From Calothrix sp. PCC 7103 (GTDB lineage Bacteria; Cyanobacteriota; Cyanobacteriia; Cyanobacteriales; Nostocaceae), in contig NZ_KB217483.1 of the NCBI RefSeq assembly GCF_000331305.1, positions 1,158,356 to 1,222,355 on the forward strand: a DNA stretch of 64,000 bases. The letters are read 5' to 3'. The notes under the pieces were generated by a model. It was given only the letters and a program-made list of their open reading frames with translations. It was not told where the DNA came from and did no database searches. The position numbers and the translations under genes are program-made. Below are positions 46,657 through 55,640 of the stretch, one piece after another; the first letter of the stretch is position 1; each line of letters begins with the position of its first letter.

Positions 46657-46812
46657 AAAATCAAACTGGGTAAAGGCAATGGGAGTATAAATATTGAGTT
46701 TACTATCTCAAATAATCAGTTGTAAATAACTTGAGGTAACTCTAAGGAATCGATAACTTTTCGGACATGTAAGAATATGAAATACAAGTAACATTATTTT
46801 ATAAGAAGTTTG

Positions 46813-48534
46813 CTAATCAGTATTATGACTATCTCCACCTATTTGTTCAGCTTTAATATTTTCTGCATCTGCAATGCCACCTGCAAAATCGGAGTTATAT
46901 ATATTATAAACTTTTCTCGGATTTTCAGCTAATAGCTTTGGTACTTCGCCAAGTTGATCTTGAAGTTGATTGACTAAATTAAATAAGCGATTAATCTCTT
47001 TATCTTTATCCTCTATTCTTGCCTGATGGTGCAATTGTAATTGTTTAAAAGCAAATTCATAACCTTGCATAAAGTCATCATGAATCTTCTCTTTATTAGC
47101 ATTAGGTGTAACATTAACTCGAACTAACAAAACTCCATCGCTCTTTTTTTCAATACTTTGAACATCAAGTTGTATATCTTGATTTTCCACTTCTAATTTT
47201 TTGAAGGAGTACGCAAAAGCATTCCAGTCAAGTCCATTACGGAAAACAAGGTCTAAATTCTCTAAAGATTTTTTAAATAATTGAGTAAACTCCCCTGGCG
47301 CAAACTTCCCACTACTTGGGCGCCGTTCTTGCTGTCCCTGTTTTAAATAAACATAATCGCAAATTACATTATCTAATTTAGTATCATCGTTAATATTCCA
47401 ATCTTCAATACAAGCACCTGTTAAATTGGCTGAAGTAAAATTTGTTCCTAGTGCTTGAATTCTGCTAAGATTTGCTCCAAAGAAATCAATATAACTAAGG
47501 TCAAGCCCATTAAAATCCATATCGCAAAGATTTGCTTCGGTCAGGTCTAACTCTTTGAGATTATAATTGGTTTTTTTATTGACAATTTTCCATACCCTAC
47601 GCCATTTCTCATCAATAACTGCGTAATTAATCTTCGATTTTCTAAAATTAGCTCCCCTAAGTTGAGCATAACTTAGGTCGGAAGCTTGAAGGTCAGCGTT
47701 ATAAAAGTTAGCATCGCTGAAATCAAATCCTTTTAAATCAATCTCGCTTAGGTTTGCTCCGCTAAAATCAAACCCTCGGAAGTTTTGGTTTTTAGATTTT
47801 TGATTAACGATTTCCCATACTCGGCGCCATTTTCCATCAATTGCAGTATTCTCATTAATTTTAACTTTCTTGAGATTTGCTCTTACAAAATTTACATTAG
47901 TCAGGTTAGCATTTCTTAGGTCAAGCCCTCTTAAATCAGCATATTCAAGATTTACTCCACTTAAATCAACCCTTTGTAAATCAAAATCATATAATTGTCC
48001 GTTAACTATCTCGCAACATAAGCGCCATTTTTCATCAATGAGTGTTTCTTGATTAATTCCTACTTCTTTAAAACTAATTCCGCTTAAGTCAACATCTCTA
48101 AGATTTGCATTGCTTAAACTTGCCATGAAAAACGACGCACCTGTGACTTTGCTTTTACTAAGGTTAGCTGCATATAAGTTAGCTTCTGTAAAAATCGCAT
48201 TGCTTAGATTAGCTGAACTAATATCTGCTTCTGCAAGGTCTGCTTCATGGAAATTAGCTGCTGTCAGGTCTGCTTCTGTAAAAATAACATTTCTCAAATT
48301 TATAGGAATACTAACTGTACTGCCTTTAAAAGAATCATCCCAAATGGCTTTGTGTTTTTTTATTCCCTCTATAGTATTGCCTCTAGCGTCAAACACATAA
48401 TTTTGGGGTGCAAGATTAATTCCTGCTAGATTAGCTTTACTAAAATCAGGAATTATATTGGGGTTTTCTTTTCGCCATTGATTCCAAACCTTCGTCCCCT
48501 GCTGAAGTATCGCCAGATGTTCCTTATTCGCCAT
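46813..48534 (-). CDS. Pentapeptide-repeat protein with C-terminal Gly-rich signalling motif
   Basis: 573 residues. The N-terminus HLAILQQGTKVWNQWRKENP is a common lead-in of cyanobacterial pentapeptide proteins. Three blocks of A(D/N)Lxx pentapeptides follow, each ending in a conserved helical insertion: EKWRLCCEIVN, GKWRRVWEIVN and EKWRRVWKIVN. From about 390 a separate domain begins (ERRPSSGKFAPGEF, DWNAFAYSFKKLEVEN, DGVLLVRVNV), then a coiled coil. The last 30 residues carry NSDFAGGIADAENI and QIGGD. The same C-terminal domain occurs in the broken gene at 1815-2521, so it is a mobile module. Adjacent to a CHAT protease with the same motif. Confidence 0.75.
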   Translation of the reverse strand: MANKEHLAILQQGTKVWNQWRKENPNIIPDFSKANLAGINLAPQNYVFDARGNTIEGIKKHKAIWDDSFKGSTVSIPINLRNVIFTEADLTAANFHEADLAEADISSANLSNAIFTEANLYAANLSKSKVTGASFFMASLSNANLRDVDLSGISFKEVGINQETLIDEKWRLCCEIVNGQLYDFDLQRVDLSGVNLEYADLRGLDLRNANLTNVNFVRANLKKVKINENTAIDGKWRRVWEIVNQKSKNQNFRGFDFSGANLSEIDLKGFDFSDANFYNADLQASDLSYAQLRGANFRKSKINYAVIDEKWRRVWKIVNKKTNYNLKELDLTEANLCDMDFNGLDLSYIDFFGANLSRIQALGTNFTSANLTGACIEDWNINDDTKLDNVICDYVYLKQGQQERRPSSGKFAPGEFTQLFKKSLENLDLVFRNGLDWNAFAYSFKKLEVENQDIQLDVQSIEKKSDGVLLVRVNVTPNANKEKIHDDFMQGYEFAFKQLQLHHQARIEDKDKEINRLFNLVNQLQDQLGEVPKLLAENPRKVYNIYNSDFAGGIADAENIKAEQIGGDSHNTD

Positions 48535-48568
48535 AATTTAGCTACCCATCGTTCATTAACAAATAAAC

Positions 48569-49546
48569 TTACTCATCCATTTGTGCCACTAGCTTTTTAG
48601 CTAAAGGATGATTTATCGCAGTCTTTAATTCTTCTCCGTTTCCAGCTTCCAATACCCCGACTACTTGTATGTGAAGTGTAGAATTATTTTCAATTGCCTG
48701 TATAGCCTTGGCGATAACAATAGCTTTCTCCGAATTTGTAGTAGTAGGGTAAGATTGCTCTAACTGTTGTAGAAGCTGTTGAATCTGGGTTGCAGCTTTA
48801 GCTAAATCTTGTTTTTGTTCGGGTGCGTAGTTATTATTAGTAATATTACCACCTATTTGATGTGCGGTTACTGTTGTAGCATTTACTATCCCGCCTCCAA
48901 ACTGGGCACCTTGCATATTCCATATAGTTGATTTGGAGCTACTTTGATTTTCTTTAGCTTCGTAAGAATTTGGTTCCATAGGTATATAAGTTACGCGATT
49001 TTTTATTTTTGGTACTGATGCTTCAGGGATTGAATTTAAATCAATATTATTACAACCAAATTCAAATGCATCGCGATAGTCTCGACCTGAACCAATTGCA
49101 TCATAAAAGGCTTTAGCAAAATTCAATGCAGCGTCATCACGAATAGAGTTTGACATACCAATAACACAATCAATATGCTCCCAAATAGCTTCGGCTTGTG
49201 TTTCTGAGTAGCAAGCATTGAGTAATACACATTCAGTTTTATCTTTAAATAATTTAAACAGACTTGATAGTGCTTGAGTACTAATAAGCTGTGATTTTCC
49301 TAAATTATCTTCTAATTCAATACCATTAACTCCTGTACCATGACCAGAAAAATGTACAATATGAGGCTCATGGTCTAACATTGCGCGGCGTAAATCATCA
49401 ACACGTACTGCCCATTTATTAATTACTTCAAACTGCTCTCTATCTTTAGAACGCTCTAATGCTGCTTGAATTTCTCTTACCTCCTCATCCAATCGAAGTC
49501 TAATTGTGTTAATAGGGTTCGCTGCTAAAATTAAGATTTTTTTCAT
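48569..49546 (-). CDS. Minimal CHAT protease with Gly-rich signalling motif
   Basis: 325 residues. A CHAT caspase-like domain fills about 1-190. The segment KKILILAANPINTIRLRLDE is typical of the CHAT domains fused to effector-associated modules. The catalytic His69 is in VHFSGHG and Cys112 in LLNACYSETQ. Residues 210-239 carry the motif AQFGGGIVNATTV plus QIGGNITNNN. A C-terminal helical domain (KAATQIQQLLQQLEQSYP...LAKKLVAQMDE) recurs in many cyanobacterial STAND-associated effectors. It has no own TPR sensor, so it should depend on a partner, plausibly the NB-ARC protein at 50718 with the same motif. Confidence 0.82.
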   Translation of the reverse strand: MKKILILAANPINTIRLRLDEEVREIQAALERSKDREQFEVINKWAVRVDDLRRAMLDHEPHIVHFSGHGTGVNGIELEDNLGKSQLISTQALSSLFKLFKDKTECVLLNACYSETQAEAIWEHIDCVIGMSNSIRDDAALNFAKAFYDAIGSGRDYRDAFEFGCNNIDLNSIPEASVPKIKNRVTYIPMEPNSYEAKENQSSSKSTIWNMQGAQFGGGIVNATTVTAHQIGGNITNNNYAPEQKQDLAKAATQIQQLLQQLEQSYPTTTNSEKAIVIAKAIQAIENNSTLHIQVVGVLEAGNGEELKTAINHPLAKKLVAQMDE

Positions 49547-49718
49547 AATGTTTTTGCTCTCTAAAAATAAATTATTTACTCAGCTATCATCGTTAATATC
49601 ACTTCCCTACTTAATTTACATTAATTATATTAGAATTAAGCGATACTCAGTACGAAGCATGGTTATTATTACACGGTAAGCAGAAAATCGCTACTGTTCT
49701 TCAATAACAGCGGTTTAA

Positions 49719-49898
49719 GCGCTCGTTCTACACATTGCCAAATTTTTACAAATTGTAACTAGTTCTTGCCCGCGTGAACTAATGGAATACGCTTTTGGGG
49801 TTATTCATAAAGAAGCAGAAGCGTGGACAGATAATGCTGAAGTAGCTAAAGAGGTTAGAGTATACCTTAATTTACTACTTCAGCAAATCTATGGTTAA
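49719..49898 (+). pseudogene. Fragment of an unrecognised gene
   Basis: An open frame without an early start codon reads as ordinary soluble protein (FLQIVTSSCPRELMEYAFGV, then HKEAEAWTDNAEVAKEV) up to a TAA at 49896-49898. The only ATG (49792) would give 35 residues. Probably a decayed remnant. Confidence 0.35.
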
Positions 49899-49904
49899 TT
49901 AGAT

Positions 49905-50114
49905 TTAATCTTGCTCAGGCATTGAACCATATTCAATACTTGATTCAAATTCAGGCAATAGTCGTTTATAGGCTTCACATATAGTTATTGCAGCCGTTAT
50001 TTCTCCATTTCCATTTTGATATGGGGATGACTCAAGTTCTCTTAAGTAAGCGATACATCTATCAACATAATCTAAATCAGGGAAATCTATATTAGTTTCA
50101 TCGAATTCATACAT
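49905..50114 (-). CDS. Small acidic hypothetical protein
   Basis: 69 residues, acidic at both ends, with a helical middle (AAITICEAYKRLLPEF). No family recognised. It lies 358 bases upstream of the CHAT gene on the same strand. Confidence 0.45.
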   Translation of the reverse strand: MYEFDETNIDFPDLDYVDRCIAYLRELESSPYQNGNGEITAAITICEAYKRLLPEFESSIEYGSMPEQD

Positions 50115-50486
50115 ATTTACTCTTGCTTAAAACTTCATTAAAGTTTTCAAGCAATTAAACTTGTTTCAGCAAAAATTTATTTAAAGATTTTGTAAAAAAT
50201 AATACGTTCATAGAAAATTATTAAACCATCGCTAGCAAGTATTTATACTTTTTATCAGACATACCGAACTAAGGTTAGGCGCCCAGTCTTCCCAACATCC
50301 TGTTTCAGTTACGGGTATTAAGCTTACACCGTTCAACAGCAGTAATTTTAATAAAGATTATCCGGCGTTGCCTAAAAATCCGGAAGTCTATATACTCAAC
50401 GTGTAGAGAAGCTGAGTGTAAAAACATACAGTAGCTGAGTTACGCCCTAAGTTTCTTGCAGGAAGTAAAAAGTGCTTGGTAAATAA
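50115..50486. other. Non-coding stretch with possible gene remnants
   Basis: No full gene. A short plus-strand frame near 50266-50404 reads LGAQSSQHPVSVTGIKL and PALPKNPEVYILNV before a TAG, which looks like decayed coding sequence. It cannot be identified. One GGCGCC lies near 50278. Confidence 0.35.
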
Positions 50487-50609
50487 GGTTCCAAGAAGGT
50501 TTCTAGCTACGACTTAAAGGGCACCCAATTTGCTGGTAGTCTTGTCGATGCTGAGACAGTAACAACACACCAAGTAGGCGGTAATATAACCAATAACCCA
50601 GAACAATAG
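50487..50609 (+). pseudogene. Isolated Gly-rich signalling-motif fragment upstream of the NB-ARC gene
   Basis: A frame bounded by TAA (50484-50486) and TAG (50607-50609) has no start codon. It encodes KKVSSYDLKGTQFAGSLVDA followed by ETVTTHQVGGNITNNPEQ. This matches the C-terminal motif of the pseudogene at 1815 and of the CHAT protein at 48569. It is most likely the surviving 3' end of an effector gene that once preceded the NB-ARC gene. Confidence 0.65.
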
Positions 50610-50717
50610 TCAAATTTGATTACCACTTCGTTTGAGTTAGTATTATATTGGACAGGTTTTGGTATAAATAGGCAATATTATAGAGGAAACCCCTATATTT
50701 TAGAAGCAGCGCCGAGG

Positions 50718-53276
50718 ATGTCAGAGTCAGAAGGACAGAAAAAAGTCTCGAATAATGACTTACGTAACTCCCAATTTGGGGGTGGGTTGATTAATGCGGA
50801 GAACGTCAACGCAGGACGTATAGGCGGCGATATACTCAATATCGGAAATGTTTTTATTGAACAGAAAATTAATAACCGAGTGCATATTGCTATCAAAGAA
50901 ATTCCCTACATTGGCGTAAGGCATTTCGTCGGACGCTCCCAAGAACTTGCCTCCCTTCACGAAAAACTTTATCAAAAAAACTCATTGGCAATTTCCGCTG
51001 TTGCGGGTATGGGTGGCGTGGGTAAAACCGAGCTAGCGGTAAAATACGCTCAAGACCATGAAAAAGATTATTCTGGAGGAATTTGCTGGTTTAACGTTCG
51101 TGAATCCGATATTGCAGGGTCTATTCTTACGTTCGCCCGAAAGTATTTAGAATTAGAAGTACCGCAACAAGACTTTTCAGGAAGGCAACTGGCGCCTATT
51201 GAGCAAGTAAAGTGGTGTTGGGAACATTGGCACCCTGCTTCTGGTTTAGTATTGATAGTGTTTGATGATGTAACAAATTTAGAGAATTTTGCAGAGTATT
51301 TACCAAGAAATAGCCGTTTCCGGGTGTTAATAACAACTAGGTTGCGAAATATTGATGTGAACATCGAAGAAATTTCCCTGGATGTGCTGCCACCTGGAGA
51401 AGCATTGTCACTTTTGCAAGCGATTATAGGAGAAAGACGAGTTAAAAGGGAATTAGCGACCGCAGAAAAATTTTGTTCATGGTTAGGGTATTTACCCTTA
51501 GGTATAGAATTGGTAGGGAGATATTTACAGGAGGACCCTGATTTATCATTAGCTGAGATATTGGAACGACTAGAAGACACACGTATATCAGATGAAGCTT
51601 TATTGATTCAACAACCAAATTTAAGTACAGCACAGCGAGGGGTAAAAGCTGCATTTGAATTAAGCTGGAAGGAATTAAACGAGAAAACACAGTATATAGC
51701 TCAATATATAAGTTTATTTGCACCTGTTCCTTTTGCTTGGGAATGGGTAGAGGTAATTGAGGAAAACCTTGCACAACAGTTAGGTTTAGATAAGCGAGAT
51801 TTACGACCAGCGAAAAAGCAACTTTATAAATTACATTTAATTCAAAGGTTAGAAGAATTAGACGGATGCTATAAAACTCATCCATTAATTTGCGAGTTTT
51901 TACAAGACAAGCTGAACTTAGAAATAGAAGCGACTCAAATTAAAAGTGCTTTCGTTCAGCCATTTATAGAAATAGCTCGAAAAATTCCCAATACTCCCAC
52001 CCGCGAGTTCATATCTTCTATTAGTCTATATATTCCCCATTTGGAAGAAGTTGCAAAAAACTTAAGCAATGTAGTAACAGATGAAGATTTTTGGTCGGTA
52101 TTGACTGGTATTGCAAGGTTTTATAATGGACAAGGTTTGTACGCGATTGCAGAACCTTGGTACAAGAGGTGTTTAGAAGAAGTTAAAGTACGTTTAGGAG
52201 AAGAAAATCTTGACTTTGCTATCAGTTTAAATAATTTGGCTGGTATCTATAATTCGCAAGGACTTTACAGCGAAGCTGAACCTTTATATAAACAAGCGTT
52301 ATTATTGTACAAACGAATTTCAGGAGAAGAAAATCCTGATTTTGCAACAAGTTTAAACAATTTGGCTTTGGTCTACCACTCACAAGGACGTTACGCTGAA
52401 GCTGAACCTTTATTTCAACAAGCATTGTCATTGAGAAAACGGGTGTTAGGAGAAGAACATCCCAACTTTGCTTTAAGTTTAAATAATCTAGCTTTAATCT
52501 ACAACTCGCAAGGACGTTACAGCGAAGCTGAATCTTTATTTCAACAAGCGTTGTCATTGTACAAACGAGCATTAGGAGAAAAACATCCCAACTTTGCAAC
52601 AAGTTTAAACAATTTAGCTTATCTCTACTACTTGCAAGGACGTTATAATGAAGCTGAACCTTTATTCCAACAAGCATTATTTTTGAAAAAACAGGTGTTA
52701 GGAGAAGAACATCCCGACTTTGCTAGTAGTTTAAATAATTTGGCTTTAGTTTACTACTCACAAGGACGTTATAGTGAAGCTGAACCTTTATTTCAACAAG
52801 CGTTGTTATTAAGAAAACAGGTGTTAGGAGAAAAACATCCTAATTTTGCTTTAAGTTTAGAGAATTTAGCTTATCTCTACTACTCACAAGGGCGTTATAG
52901 TGAAGCTGAACCTTTATTTCAACAAGCGTTATTACTGAAAAAACGGGTGTTAGGAGAAGAACATCCCAACTTTGCTTTAAGTTTAAACAATCTAGCTTTA
53001 CTCTACAACTCGCAAGGACGTTACAGCGAAGCTGAACCTTTATTTCAACAAGCGTTATTACTGAAAAAACGGGTGTTAGGAGAAAAACATTCCAGCTTTG
53101 TTTTAAGTTTAAACAATCTAGCTTTACTCTACTCCTCGCAAGGACGTTATAGTGAAGCTGAACCTTTATTTCAACAAGCGTTACTAATTTTCGAGCGCAC
53201 GCTGGGAGAAAATCACCCCAACACAGTTACTGTCCGCAACAATCTAAAATCTATACTAGCAAAAAAATACGACTAA
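50718..53276 (+). CDS. NB-ARC/TPR STAND sensor with N-terminal Gly-rich signalling motif
   Basis: 852 residues from ATG 50718; an upstream TTG at 50616 in the same frame adds 34 residues that look non-coding. Residues 10-44 are the signalling motif (SQFGGGLINAENV, RIGGDILN). The NB-ARC domain follows a RHFVGRSQEL lead-in. Walker A is AGMGGVGKTE (about 95-104) and Walker B LVLIVFDDV (about 176-184). RFRVLITTR is the sensor and GYLPLGIEL the GLPL motif. A winged-helix region leads to nine kinesin-light-chain-type TPRs of 42 residues (about 490-840). NB-ARC-TPR proteins are NLR-like sensors. The N-terminal motif has no enzymatic domain, so output should pass to partner effectors with the same motif. 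Confidence 0.85.
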   Translation: MSESEGQKKVSNNDLRNSQFGGGLINAENVNAGRIGGDILNIGNVFIEQKINNRVHIAIKEIPYIGVRHFVGRSQELASLHEKLYQKNSLAISAVAGMGGVGKTELAVKYAQDHEKDYSGGICWFNVRESDIAGSILTFARKYLELEVPQQDFSGRQLAPIEQVKWCWEHWHPASGLVLIVFDDVTNLENFAEYLPRNSRFRVLITTRLRNIDVNIEEISLDVLPPGEALSLLQAIIGERRVKRELATAEKFCSWLGYLPLGIELVGRYLQEDPDLSLAEILERLEDTRISDEALLIQQPNLSTAQRGVKAAFELSWKELNEKTQYIAQYISLFAPVPFAWEWVEVIEENLAQQLGLDKRDLRPAKKQLYKLHLIQRLEELDGCYKTHPLICEFLQDKLNLEIEATQIKSAFVQPFIEIARKIPNTPTREFISSISLYIPHLEEVAKNLSNVVTDEDFWSVLTGIARFYNGQGLYAIAEPWYKRCLEEVKVRLGEENLDFAISLNNLAGIYNSQGLYSEAEPLYKQALLLYKRISGEENPDFATSLNNLALVYHSQGRYAEAEPLFQQALSLRKRVLGEEHPNFALSLNNLALIYNSQGRYSEAESLFQQALSLYKRALGEKHPNFATSLNNLAYLYYLQGRYNEAEPLFQQALFLKKQVLGEEHPDFASSLNNLALVYYSQGRYSEAEPLFQQALLLRKQVLGEKHPNFALSLENLAYLYYSQGRYSEAEPLFQQALLLKKRVLGEEHPNFALSLNNLALLYNSQGRYSEAEPLFQQALLLKKRVLGEKHSSFVLSLNNLALLYSSQGRYSEAEPLFQQALLIFERTLGENHPNTVTVRNNLKSILAKKYD
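52216..53220 (+). repeat. 126-bp tandem repeats encoding 42-residue TPRs
   Basis: About eight units with nearly identical DNA blocks such as CAAGGACGTTA and TTTATTTCAACAAGC recur every 126 bases. The low divergence of units 3-9 compared with unit 1 suggests recent expansion or homogenisation. It could change copy number by recombination. Confidence 0.85.
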
Positions 53277-53357
53277 GCAATAATAATGATTCCTGATGAT
53301 TAGTACTTTTGTAAGTTTTACTGTTATGGGTCAGTAAACTGTATATAATTATACTTT

Positions 53358-54587
53358 GTGTGTGAGAAAGTTTTAACTTCTCAGCCTTTACCGTATAATA
53401 AAGCGGGAACGGCGCCTCGACCACTCCCATTTATCAAAGCAAAGTACATGGCAGAAGTTTTACACTTTACAGGGTTTATCAAAGGAGTAATTTATCGAAC
53501 TTACCTAGTAGAAAAGTTAAAAAAGATAAATATTGCCGAATTTGATGTCAATAAATCTCCCAAATTTGGGATAATTAAGTCTCCTATCACGGAAATCGCT
53601 TACTCACAGTGGGTATCGCCGAAAAGAACTAGAAGTTACCCATTTGCAAGAATTTACAACACATACGGCGCCTCGAAAGTCATAACAATTATCCCAGTTA
53701 TCAAAGACGAAGGTAAAGATGGTGATAGAGATAGAATCCAGTATTCAACCATATCATGGATGAATTTACTTAATATTTATATCGTACTTGCGTACTATGA
53801 AACGGCTGATAAAAGTAATAAAAAGGAACAAGTTGATAAGCAGAAGCTAACAAATCAAAAATTTAATAACGAATTTGTCAAAGCTCAAATCGATGAAATT
53901 TTAGCATACCATCAAAGTGCGCTTCATTGGAACAAAAGCTTATTTGAAGAAAGGTTTGTAGAAATTTTTGAAAAAGCTCTTAACTGTTATGATTCTATTT
54001 CTCAAAAAACTGGAGTAGAAATCCATTCTCGGCAGGGAATGAATAGTTATTTGAAAGCAATTATAGAAGAATTCGAGGAATTTAAAAATATTTCTCTTAA
54101 GAATTCCCAAAGTGCGAGTAAAAGGGAAGCTCTTACATCCCACCAGCTAGAGTATTTAGTTGATGGGTTAAAAGCTACTTTCAGTATTGAAAATTACTTA
54201 GGAGGTGTTTATTATTTAACCCCAGATGAAATATTTCATAATGGAGATACGTATATAATACAAGAATCTAAAAACACTTCTACAGATTCGCTACCAAAAC
54301 TTTCGGATATTCAAGATGGGTTATTCAAGTTAATATTATTTTCTAATCTAGATTCTTTAAACCTTGATGGGCAAGCAGTATCATTTATAACCAAGTTAAA
54401 ATTAACAGGCAAAAACGTTATTGGCGCCATTACATTTCCAGACGCTTCACCAATAGAGCTAGAATCATTTTTAGCAGATAACTCAAAAACATTCAAGAAA
54501 AACCAGAAAGAAATAATTAAGAAACTGGCTGTAGAAGCAGAATACAATCAGAAACTTAAGATTGAAGTTACTCGTAATATTACTTAA
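53358..54587 (+). CDS. Predicted type II restriction endonuclease (PD-(D/E)XK)
   Basis: 409 residues from a GTG start. No repeat or membrane features. In the C-terminal third the segment DEIFHNGDTYIIQESKNTS shows an acidic residue followed by ExK, the PD-(D/E)XK catalytic pattern. The flanks are a conserved YLGGVYYLTP and a hydrophobic strand GKNVIGAITFP. It is followed after 77 bases by a Dam-type methyltransferase gene, the usual arrangement of a restriction-modification pair. Recognition site unknown. Confidence 0.65.
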   Translation: MCEKVLTSQPLPYNKAGTAPRPLPFIKAKYMAEVLHFTGFIKGVIYRTYLVEKLKKINIAEFDVNKSPKFGIIKSPITEIAYSQWVSPKRTRSYPFARIYNTYGASKVITIIPVIKDEGKDGDRDRIQYSTISWMNLLNIYIVLAYYETADKSNKKEQVDKQKLTNQKFNNEFVKAQIDEILAYHQSALHWNKSLFEERFVEIFEKALNCYDSISQKTGVEIHSRQGMNSYLKAIIEEFEEFKNISLKNSQSASKREALTSHQLEYLVDGLKATFSIENYLGGVYYLTPDEIFHNGDTYIIQESKNTSTDSLPKLSDIQDGLFKLILFSNLDSLNLDGQAVSFITKLKLTGKNVIGAITFPDASPIELESFLADNSKTFKKNQKEIIKKLAVEAEYNQKLKIEVTRNIT

Positions 54588-54664
54588 AATATATAGTTAG
54601 TTAATTATTATATTATCATTGTAAGATTAATTTTATATTTAAATGCCAGCCAAAAGTATAGGTT

Positions 54665-55549
54665 ATGTCAAAAGCTATGATAAAAAGTCCGTTACGTTAC
54701 CCAGGAGGTAAATCAAAAGCCATTGACCAAATAGCCGAATATATACCAGATAGCTTCTCCGAATATAGAGAACCCTTCGTCGGTGGTGGTTCTGTCTTTA
54801 TATACTTAAAACAAAAGTTTCCTCACCTTAAAATTTGGATTAACGATTTAAATCGCGAACTATTCCTGTTTTGGAAATTTTCTCAATCTCATCTCCCACA
54901 ACTTATAGAAGAAATACATCGCATCAAAGATAAGTATACTAACGGCAAGCAACTATTTGAAGAATTAGCCAAAGTAGACACTAACAAATTATCTAATTTT
55001 GAGAGAGCAGTACGCTTTTTCGTCCTTAATAGAATTACCTTCTCTGGCACCGTCGAATCTGGAGGATATTCCGAGCAAGCTTTCCACAAACGGTTTACAA
55101 AATCATCTATAGATCGTTTAGAAAAATTAGAAAGTATCTTAACGGCAGATGTAAAAATTACTAACTTAGATTACAGCGAATTATTACAAGCAGAGGGTCA
55201 AGACATATTTATATTTTTAGACCCACCTTATTTTACAGCCACTAAATCCAAACTTTATGGTAAATCTGGAGATTTGCACATCTCCTTCGAGCATCAAAGG
55301 TTCGCAACCAAAGTACAAAACTGTCCCCAACGTTGGTTAATAACCTATGATGACTCACCTTTTATTAGAGAAAACTTTAAATCCTCTTACCTAAACGAAT
55401 GGGAATTGCAGTATGGAATGAATAATTATAAACAAAATGGCGCCGCCAAAGGTAAAGAGTTATTTATCACTAACTACGCAATTAAACACAATTCCAACAG
55501 TCACAACCAGCAGGCATCAGTACAGTTAAGTTTAGAGTTCTTATTTTAA
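54665..55549 (+). CDS. Dam/D12-class adenine-N6 DNA methyltransferase
   Basis: 294 residues. SPLRYPGGKSKAIDQIAEY is the typical D12 N-terminus. Motif I-type REPFVGGGSVF lies at about 35-45. The catalytic motif IV is DPPYF (about 186-190), followed by a target-recognition part and AKGKELFITNYAI. It transfers methyl groups to adenine. D12 enzymes often recognise GATC or related sites, but specificity cannot be read from the sequence. Its partner is the endonuclease gene upstream. Confidence 0.85.
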   Translation: MSKAMIKSPLRYPGGKSKAIDQIAEYIPDSFSEYREPFVGGGSVFIYLKQKFPHLKIWINDLNRELFLFWKFSQSHLPQLIEEIHRIKDKYTNGKQLFEELAKVDTNKLSNFERAVRFFVLNRITFSGTVESGGYSEQAFHKRFTKSSIDRLEKLESILTADVKITNLDYSELLQAEGQDIFIFLDPPYFTATKSKLYGKSGDLHISFEHQRFATKVQNCPQRWLITYDDSPFIRENFKSSYLNEWELQYGMNNYKQNGAAKGKELFITNYAIKHNSNSHNQQASVQLSLEFLF

Positions 55550-55640
55550 TCACTGAAAAGTAGATGCCGATATAATCCAAGTTTATTTTTACTACAAATC
55601 ATACATTTGTTATCAAGGTAAAATTTTTGACAATCATCGT

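Noticed and set aside
50616-50717. Extension of the NB-ARC gene to TTG 50616
   Set aside because: The 34 added residues are unlike the rest, and the signalling motif normally sits at the extreme N-terminus, which fits ATG 50718.
52216-53220. Possible CRISPR-like regular repeats
   Set aside because: The period is 126 bases, the reading frame is open throughout and the repeats encode TPRs; no short repeats with unique spacers.
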